Shown here piece by piece: positions 57,818-64,000 of a stretch of 64,000 nt of DNA. Below the pieces are notes generated by a model. That model was not told the origin of the DNA. It searched no databases and worked only from the letters and a program-made list of their open reading frames with translations. The stretch spans positions 73,321 through 137,320 of the forward strand of contig PDUO01000029.1 of NCBI GenBank assembly GCA_003008705.1, given 5' to 3'. The stretch comes from Pezicula radicicola. Taxonomy: Eukaryota > Ascomycota > Leotiomycetes > Helotiales > Dermateaceae. Made by a program: the position numbers and the translations under genes. Numbering within the stretch: position 1 is the first letter of the stretch; every line of letters starts with the position of its first letter.

Positions 57818-59370
57818 TAAATGCTTGGCTTAGGGTGGAAAACGAGAAGAAATGGCCGCTGGTTTGGCCATACGATGATACAATGTTCTTTTCATTGGTG
57901 ACTGGGAAGATTTTGGTCAGTGAGAGAGTTGAGGCTAGATGAGGGCCTATAGTTCTGTTATTATGCTTCTCTAGCAAGCAGACAATAATAAAATTGCTTG
58001 AAAAGGATACCTTACTTGTCTCTCCCCACCCAGGCATGTGCATTTTAACTTCTCTTAGAGTAGTTCTCTAGAGCTTTCTTATCATGTCTGTCAGCCCAAA
58101 TTTTGTTTTCGGTCTTACAAATTTTGTTCCTTTGTGCTTCAATGCTACTAGCAAAATATGGATGAGCAATCTCAGGAGATTACAGAGTGTAGATCCTCAG
58201 GACTCCTTAAACCGAGAAATATTCTTTGAGAAGTTGAACACGGATAAAGGTTTCCCAGCACAGATTCAGAAAGACGTGAATAATATCATGGGTGATACTT
58301 TTGAGAGGCTGTGAAGAAACGTACTTGCCTTTGTTCGGATGCAGTTGAGAAGTTTAAGGATTTGTCTACCAGCACGGTAGCTTGAAACAAATAACAAAAG
58401 TGAAGTTCTGCAGGCTCTAATTGGATGAAAGTGAATAATTGGTAGGTCATGCGTGCGATGAAGATGGGGAGATAGATACTAGAGCACGAGAACTACATGG
58501 CGTAATACTTCCTTTCAACTCGAGGGAAAATAAAGGGCAGTAAAAGATACAGAATGTATGAAACACTAGGCGAAGCCAAGCTTAGAGGGATGTAGAACCG
58601 TCTCTCTAGTGTAATCTTGATCTAATTGTATACGCTCTGCCTCAAATGAGGTTTTCCTTGGTGATACCAGATTCTGACACTTGTCCCTTTGGCTGGACAG
58701 TACAAGAGCCCCATTTGTATGCAAGAAACGCGGTTCCCATTGATATGACCTTTTGTTCCATGGCATCATAGTCGGCCTTGTGTGTGCTCTCTAGTTTGCT
58801 TGATGGCAGAATTGTGTCTACATCTCGGGTGTCCCTCCACGAGCTCTTTTCTCTACTAGGGTTTCGTGTGGAGGATAGTCGTCTTGCTCGAGTTTGGGAA
58901 GGTCGGGTTCGAAGCTATAGCATTGTACTGCTCAGCGAGTTGTTCGTTCGATCATCTACATAGTTCGTATCTACATAGACCAAAGCCCAGTGCAAGTTAG
59001 TGAATTTCCGACTTCGTGTTATGGCGATGACACAGCAAGAACAAAGGGTTGGATGCCTGCCAGCTTCAGCTCACGACACAGGGAGGTGATGATTAGCGCT
59101 CCAGAATTTGTCCGTGTAGAATGGCAGGCTGAAAGTTGATAGTTGTTGCTCTTTCGAAAGACCCGTCCTAAGCTTGAATAAATCTGCAGACTGCAAGCTT
59201 TTGTTCCGGCAGAGTCTTTTCCCGGCGTTTCTCTCCGACGTCTTGCCAACTTCCCAAAGCTTCTTCTTATTCCAACGACAACACAACACCTGGTTTGGCA
59301 TTTTTTTCAAAATTGTGTTCTAGCAATACCTACATATACTTTCATATAGCTTTTCAAAACTCTAGCTTTA
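57818..59370. other. Mostly intergenic
   Basis: Contains one short doubtful ORF (58084-58314); otherwise nothing recognised. Confidence 0.4.
58084..58314 (+). CDS. Hypothetical short ORF (doubtful)
   Basis: 76 codons from ATG to stop. The C-terminal half (NREIFFEKLNTDKGFPAQIQ) is plausible helical protein, but no family is recognised. Confidence 0.2.
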   Translation: MSVSPNFVFGLTNFVPLCFNATSKIWMSNLRRLQSVDPQDSLNREIFFEKLNTDKGFPAQIQKDVNNIMGDTFERL

Positions 59371-59410
59371 AAGTGATTGTGCCTATCAGAGTAATTTTGA
59401 CGATTTTCGA

Positions 59411-59958
59411 CCCCACCATATGGTTTTACAAACCGCCATATCGAACCACACCCCCATAATCACTTCCATAGTATTAACTCCACCACCCCGTATTAAAATA
59501 ACTTTGTAAGTAGCTTAAATTGAAGCTGACATCGAGCTCTTTCTGATGATATAAGAATTATGCCTCTTAGGCTTTCTAAACAAGACGGTGAAGCTATCGA
59601 TTTAATATTCGAGGATGACCAAGGCTTACAGGCTTACCCCCCTCAAAGGACACCCTATTCGACTTCAATATACCCTTCGGGCCCCTTCGGGGCAGCCGCA
59701 GCCATCTCTTCCTCCTCTCCGTCTAATTGCTTTCGTTTTGCTATTGTTTCTTGACGTTTAGCTTAAATAGCGGCTTTTTGAGCTAGAGTCTTGCGTTTTA
59801 GGGGGGCCATTGCGATGTTTTAGGAGATACACCACACACAAGAGATTACGATTGCACTATAATTTGTATAGGAAATGAGGTTTTGTTGTTACTAGAAAGC
59901 GATTTTCATTTCTCTAGGGTTTCGATGTGGTGGTTTTTAAAACCATATGGCGGGTTAT
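59411..59958. mobile_element. Inner inverted-repeat element inserted in the outer element's left arm
   Basis: It starts with CCATATGGTTTTACAAACC (from 59416) and ends with the complement of CCATATGGTTTTAAAAACC (to about 59950), extending through CGCCATATCGAA versus ACCACATCGAA: about 36 nt with few differences. The length, about 540 bp, fits a miniature inverted-repeat element. Exact junctions and target duplication are uncertain because the flanking outer repeat is itself diverged. Confidence 0.65.
59560..59754 (+). pseudogene. Truncated transposase-type start inside the inner element
   Basis: The ORF begins MPLRLSKQDGEAIDLIFEDD and then becomes low-complexity (GPFGAAAAISSSSPS). The first 20 residues match 12 of 20 positions of the helix-turn-helix start at 19153 (MAPRLSKRDGELIDQIFAEN), so both probably descend from one transposase N-terminus. 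The rest of the helix-turn-helix is missing here. Confidence 0.5.
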
Positions 59959-60308
59959 CTTATAAATCAGAGGCTCTTACGAAGTATTAGCTCTATAGTT
60001 TATTAGTCATCTAACCACCCAAATCTCTGGCGAAGCGTCTGAGGAATTTTAATTTGTATTTTAGTGTAAATATAGTATTATTTCCCTAGTTTCGTTAGGT
60101 ATAACTACTATTTTATACCCTCCTCTTAATTTCTATAACGCAACTGTAAATATAACTATATATATACTCTAATGGTCTCTGAGTCTATGCGATCCATAGA
60201 CAATGAATTAATTAATTGCTATCCTTATATTTTGTCGATTCGGAGGGGGAAGTCGAAGTAGGTGGTAAGACAGCTTAGTGCGGGTAATACGGGTAGTGCG
60301 GGTAGTTC

Positions 60309-60359
60309 GTGGCTCTGGTTTGTGGCTCTGGTTTGTGGCTCTGGTTTGTGGCTCTGGGT
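60309..60359. repeat. 13-bp tandem repeat, about four copies
   Basis: The unit GTGGCTCTGGTTT starts at 60309, 60322, 60335 and 60348 (last copy partial). It lies inside the outer mobile element, next to GCGGGTA-type imperfect repeats at about 60276-60308. Confidence 0.8.
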
Positions 60360-60719
60360 TGGGCTTTGCGTAGGCTCTAATTTACGGCTTTACCTAGGGG
60401 AATGTTAGCTTTGTCCGATTAGATATATAGAGTAATTAAAGTAGTTTTAAATAAGCCTACTATTATTAAATTTAGAGTTGATTTAATAGGTAAAGTATAT
60501 TATTGAAAATAGAGGTTGAAAATTAAGAAATCAAAGAAAGTTACACTAAAGTCGGAACTATAGTTCCTTAAACTCTCTATCGAGAATTCACTTTATCGCG
60601 CTCTAATTAGTTAGTTATAATAAGCGATAAAAGCGAATTATCGAAATAGAGTCTGATTTATGATAAATGGCAGGGTCGAAAATCGAGGATAGGCACAATC
60701 ACTTTACAACAAGTGCTCT

Positions 60720-61028
60720 TCATTGAAGAGGTAACAGCCGTTTTACCCGATGCATGATCTGGGGAAAGAGTGGGGGAGTTCTCAACGACAAACCTTGAGA
60801 ACAACGACCAATGAAACAACGCCCTGAAAATGTAACGTTCAAGTTACTCTCCATTGTAGTTATGGAATGCATATTATGCCCCATGAGTAGGTGAAAGATG
60901 AGTGGTGCTTCTTCTTTGTCCGAGCATGGTTGAATGTCCCGAATCACCGAAGCCCCAGTATGAAGTAAGAGTCTTACAACTTGGGCAAATCTTCCCCAGA
61001 GTTGGGGGTGTGTTTGCGGGGATGTCAT
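60720..61028 (-). CDS. Hypothetical ORF with ankyrin-like helix (doubtful)
   Basis: 102 codons from ATG 61028. VVRLLLHTGASVI resembles one ankyrin-repeat helix pair (about residues 16-28), but no further repeats are clear. It ends directly beside the right end of the mobile element. It could be a remnant of a larger gene. Confidence 0.25.
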   Translation of the reverse strand: MTSPQTHPQLWGRFAQVVRLLLHTGASVIRDIQPCSDKEEAPLIFHLLMGHNMHSITTMESNLNVTFSGRCFIGRCSQGLSLRTPPLFPQIMHRVKRLLPLQ

Positions 61029-61289
61029 GATCAGGACCCCTCGTCTGCAAATGGAAATAGCTCATGATGAACCTCATCGCCTTTCTTATGTTGTCTTGTT
61101 CCTTGCGTCTCTATCATTCTGCCATATAGTGAAAGGTGACATCTAAGTTTTCAAGAGTATCATCTGAGGTGGCTATTTGAATACGGATTTCACGGTTTCT
61201 TGCTTTATGAAGAGTAGGCATAATGAGGTCAAAGGTCGGTGGGCTCACTATCTCTCGCTGGAGTGAGTATTGATGGAGATCATCAGGCA

Positions 61290-63276
61290 GTATATTTATA
61301 TGGCATTGCGCCTTGTACTGGAGGACTCGCTTTTGGCTATGTGAGCACTTGACCTTACTCCCTTCGTATACTTTAACTGACAATTCTCTTCAGGACACCG
61401 GATCAATGAGTAAGAATACAAAACTGGCTTATTTTTGCCCATCAACAGTATGCTGATTTTCAAACTATAGGTGGCATCCTAGCCATGCCACAGTTCCTCA
61501 AATACTTCAACTACCCAAGTAACTTTACTCAAGGAGGTATCACTGCTTCAATACAAGCAGGTGCCTTTGCAGGGTCACTGCTTACTGGTGCCTTTCTCGC
61601 CGACAAGCTCGGCCGCAAGAAGACTATTCTCTTAGGCTCTGCCTTGTTTACGATTGGATGTGCAATTGCTTGTGCAGCCAATGGTCTCGCTGCACTTGTT
61701 GCTGGTCGAGTTATAAATGGCATTGGAAATGGATGTCTTGCAATGATGGTCCCATTATACCAAAGCGAAATTGCACCCAAAGAGTAAGTCTTCCATCATC
61801 ATTCTTGAATTTGCTATTAACTGGCTTCAGGATTCGCGGTCGTATCATCTCATTTCAACAATGTTTCATAAACTTGGGGATTCTAGTAGCTTTCTGGATC
61901 CAGTATGGCACCAGTTTCATCGATAGTCAAGCAGCCTGGCGCCTCCCCATGGGTCTACAAATGGTAGCTACCGTTGCACTTCACATTACCATGTACTTCC
62001 TTCCGGAAAGCCCTCGATGGTTAGTGGCACAAGATCGACATGAAGAGGCTCTACAAGTTCTAGCCAAAGTTCATTCCAGGGGTGACATCGATGATCTATA
62101 CGTGCAGGCGGAAATGAAAGAGATCATCGCGAAGATTAGGTTCGAGAAGACTCAAGAAACACCGTCATATTTCCAGCTTCTTTTCGGGAATGAATGGCGT
62201 CGTATGTGGATTGGCCTTGGTGTTGTAAGTTGTCTATTCATCTTATGCAACCAAGCTAATGACTCTTGATATAGCAATTTTGGCAGCAAGTCACTGGCAT
62301 CAACGTGTACGTAACTTCCAAGCCAGAAACGAGAACTTACTCATTCGTATTTAGCATAATGTATTACGCTGTCTTCCTCTTCCAACAAGCAGGTATCGGG
62401 ACGACATCCTCCTCACTACTTGCAAACGGCATCCAAGGCGCAGTCTTAAACGTTTTCACCTGGGTCAATATGTGGTACATCGATGTCTGGGGCCGTAGAA
62501 GACCCATGATAATTGGTGCCATAGGAATGGGTATCTCAATGATGCTCATTGGAGTAATAATGAAAACAAAAGGTTTGTTTTCCCCCAAATCCAACTCTAG
62601 TGTAATGAATAAGATCAAAAAGCACTAAAATATATAAAGGAAACCCCGTCTACGACGATCTCACCAAGAAAACCAATTTCACATTCCTAGATCAAAATGC
62701 CTCACATGCTGCAATAGCCTTCGTGTATATCTACGTAATGTTCTTTGCATTAACATGGGCATGCGTAGCATGGGTCTACCCACCGGAGATCTTTGCAATG
62801 AATATGCGAGGTCGAGGAACCTCAATGACATCAGCAACAAACTGGTTCGTAGTAAGTCACTCCCATCCCTCCCCTTAAACTCCCTCCCCTTATATTCCCA
62901 TCTCTCCTCGTCCCTAAAACACACCCTTCACCAAAATAAAACGCTAACCTCCATCCCTCCTCAAAAACAGAACTTCTGGTTCGCCCTCTACATCCCCACA
63001 GCAATGAATAAAATCTCCTGGGAGCTCTACATGATATTCTTCGCAGTCTGCATGGTAATGGCCGTAGTAATCTATCTATTCTATCCCGAATCAGCAGGCA
63101 AGACACTAGAGGAAATGGATTTCTTGTTTTCAAAGGACAGGACTGCGTGGGTTTTCAAGGATCGGGAGGCGAAGAAGGTGGGGGCTATTTTTGAGAGAGA
63201 TATGGAGGGCGGTGAGGCTTTGGAGGTTTTCGATGAGAAGGGGTTAGGGGTTGTTGGGGTGCATGTTGAGGGTTGA
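61290..63276 (+). CDS. MFS sugar transporter (hexose/polyol porter type)
   Basis: Plasma-membrane sugar/H+ symporter family. Supported exons are one ending at 61340, then 61394-61409 (a 16-nt microexon), 61471-61783, 61831-62224, 62275-62306, 62355-62572, 62640-62850 and 62971-63276. Joining them gives GGLAFGYDTGSMSGILAMPQ, DKLGRKKTILLGS, RGRIISFQQCFINLGIL, LPESPRWLVAQDRHEEALQV, QFWQQVTGINV, NMWYIDVWGRRRP, WVYPPEIFAMNMRGRG and LFYPESAGKTLEEMD. All are hallmarks of the family, with about 12 helices. The start codon and first exon are not resolved: the frame upstream of 61290 has no convincing ATG. It may be complete with one more small exon or truncated at the 5' end. Confidence 0.85.
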
Positions 63277-64000
63277 GGGAGAGGGGTTTGATGTGTTTTG
63301 GTAGAATGGGGAGGAATTGCTGGTGTGAAAGATGAATGGGGTCTTGTAGGGAGGAGAGTTTGTATACTTGCTCTCGTTTTAATCGCCTGCAGCTGCTTAC
63401 CTATGGTTCACAAAATCCAGCTATTCACGATTTGCTTCACTACTGTGGCGGCATTCAATCTTCAACTGTATAGATCTAAGGTTGTGTACGCGGATCTAAT
63501 TGGTTTTTCCATAGCTTAGACCTGCTATAGCACAAAAGTATCCCTGAAGTTTGGTTCCTAATTTTAGGCACGACCTAATATTCCAAATTAAAAGCCACCC
63601 ACCTTCCTCTTCAACCTAAATAATTCCCCCCCTTAGTTGGCTCACTACAGAAATGAAACCGCCCGTCTAAATAGGAAAAAAAAAGACAAAAGCCCCTGCT
63701 TTAGATAGTTATTCCATGCTAAGTTCTGAATGCTACATTAAAACCTTTTAACTCAATGTAATAAATAAGCCCTAGTGAAGAATTCAGAATTCCAATTTGA
63801 GTAAACCAGTCAGCTAAGGCACCTGTTGATGATAGAAAGATCATTTTACCTTCGAAATATCCTGAAGTCTCCATCTCCCCCAACTTCATCTTAACCACAT
63901 CTCTTAATCTTATTATCTCAAATATAAGAAGACACTCTACAACTTCACCACCAAGCAGCCTCAGCCACTCCCACCTTTCAAAATTAAATCATCAACTAAC
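63277..64000. other. Intergenic, end of window
   Basis: Nothing recognised. C/T-rich sequence in the last 150 bases could be the promoter of a gene beyond the window. Confidence 0.35.

Larger units (their letters stand above)
59371..60704. mobile_element. Non-autonomous DNA element with TA duplication (outer element)
   Basis: The ends are inverted: AAGTGATTGTGCCTATC at 59371-59387 and its complement at 60688-60704, followed inward on both sides by CGATTTTCGACCC (59401-59413 and complement at 60673-60685). The sequence between these blocks is 13 nt on the left and 2 nt on the right. TA flanks both ends (59369-59370 and 60705-60706), as for Tc1/mariner-superfamily insertions. Further inside, TTATCTTATAAATCAGA (from about 59955) mirrors TTATCATAAATCAGA on the other arm. 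This shows that the left terminal repeat continues beyond an inserted inner element. No transposase is encoded. Confidence 0.75.

Noticed and set aside
61114..61383. Minus-strand frame overlapping the sugar transporter's 5' exons
   Set aside because: No ATG at its start; the plus strand here encodes the conserved GGLAFGYDTGS region.

Overview
This 64 kb window comes from a filamentous ascomycete (Pezizomycotina; a leotiomycete-like fungus is my guess, not proven). The evidence is short 45-80 nt GT-AG introns, Zn2Cys6 regulators, a LaeA-type methyltransferase, 2EXR and DUF4419 proteins, NCS1 and sugar transporters, and gene models that match fungal families only after splicing. I joined exons by hand. 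Most models close to an exact multiple of three, which supports the splice choices.

Layout. 1-6.7 kb: AT-rich DNA, a broken heme-thiolate peroxidase and an intact DUF4419 protein. 6.7-11.2 kb: two housekeeping genes in divergent orientation, the DEAD-box helicase DBP6 (ribosome biogenesis) and GPI3/PIG-A (GPI-anchor synthesis). 11.5-17.7 kb: four successive broken genes, namely a secreted beta-lactamase-like hydrolase, an NCS1 nucleobase/allantoin permease, a ubiquitin-like-domain protein and an MFS sugar transporter. 18.0-19.2 kb: a cupin gene whose first exon is in frame with an upstream transposase-type helix-turn-helix. 20.6-22.0 kb: a polyol dehydrogenase. 22.4-22.8 kb: a 116-bp tandem repeat.

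24-30 kb: an HpcH/HpaI aldolase, a dienelactone hydrolase/SnoaL-like protein and a divergent Zn2Cys6 factor. 30.5-45.0 kb: a 2EXR protein, a Zn2Cys6 factor gene with two in-frame stops, a salicylate-hydroxylase-like FAD monooxygenase, a second 2EXR protein, a small putative mitochondrial membrane protein, an aldehyde dehydrogenase and a zinc alcohol dehydrogenase. The oxidoreductases, aldolase and hydrolase look like accessory catabolism of aromatic or aldehyde compounds; co-function is inference. 45.7-55.1 kb: a frameshifted MFS transporter, an intact LaeA-like methyltransferase, a heavily decayed O-methyltransferase and two more decayed or frameshifted genes.

55.1-61 kb is gene-poor and AT-rich. 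It contains a damaged low-complexity gene and a nested pair of inverted-repeat elements: an outer element with TA target duplication, apparently interrupted in its left terminal repeat by an inner element. The inner element carries a short ORF related to the helix-turn-helix fused to the cupin. 61.3-63.3 kb is a multi-exon sugar transporter.

The most striking property is gene decay. About ten otherwise well-aligned genes carry nonsense codons, frameshifts, lost splice sites or deletions, and several nonsense codons sit where TGG or CAA is expected, as C-to-T type mutation would produce. Assembly error remains an alternative for genes with one lesion.
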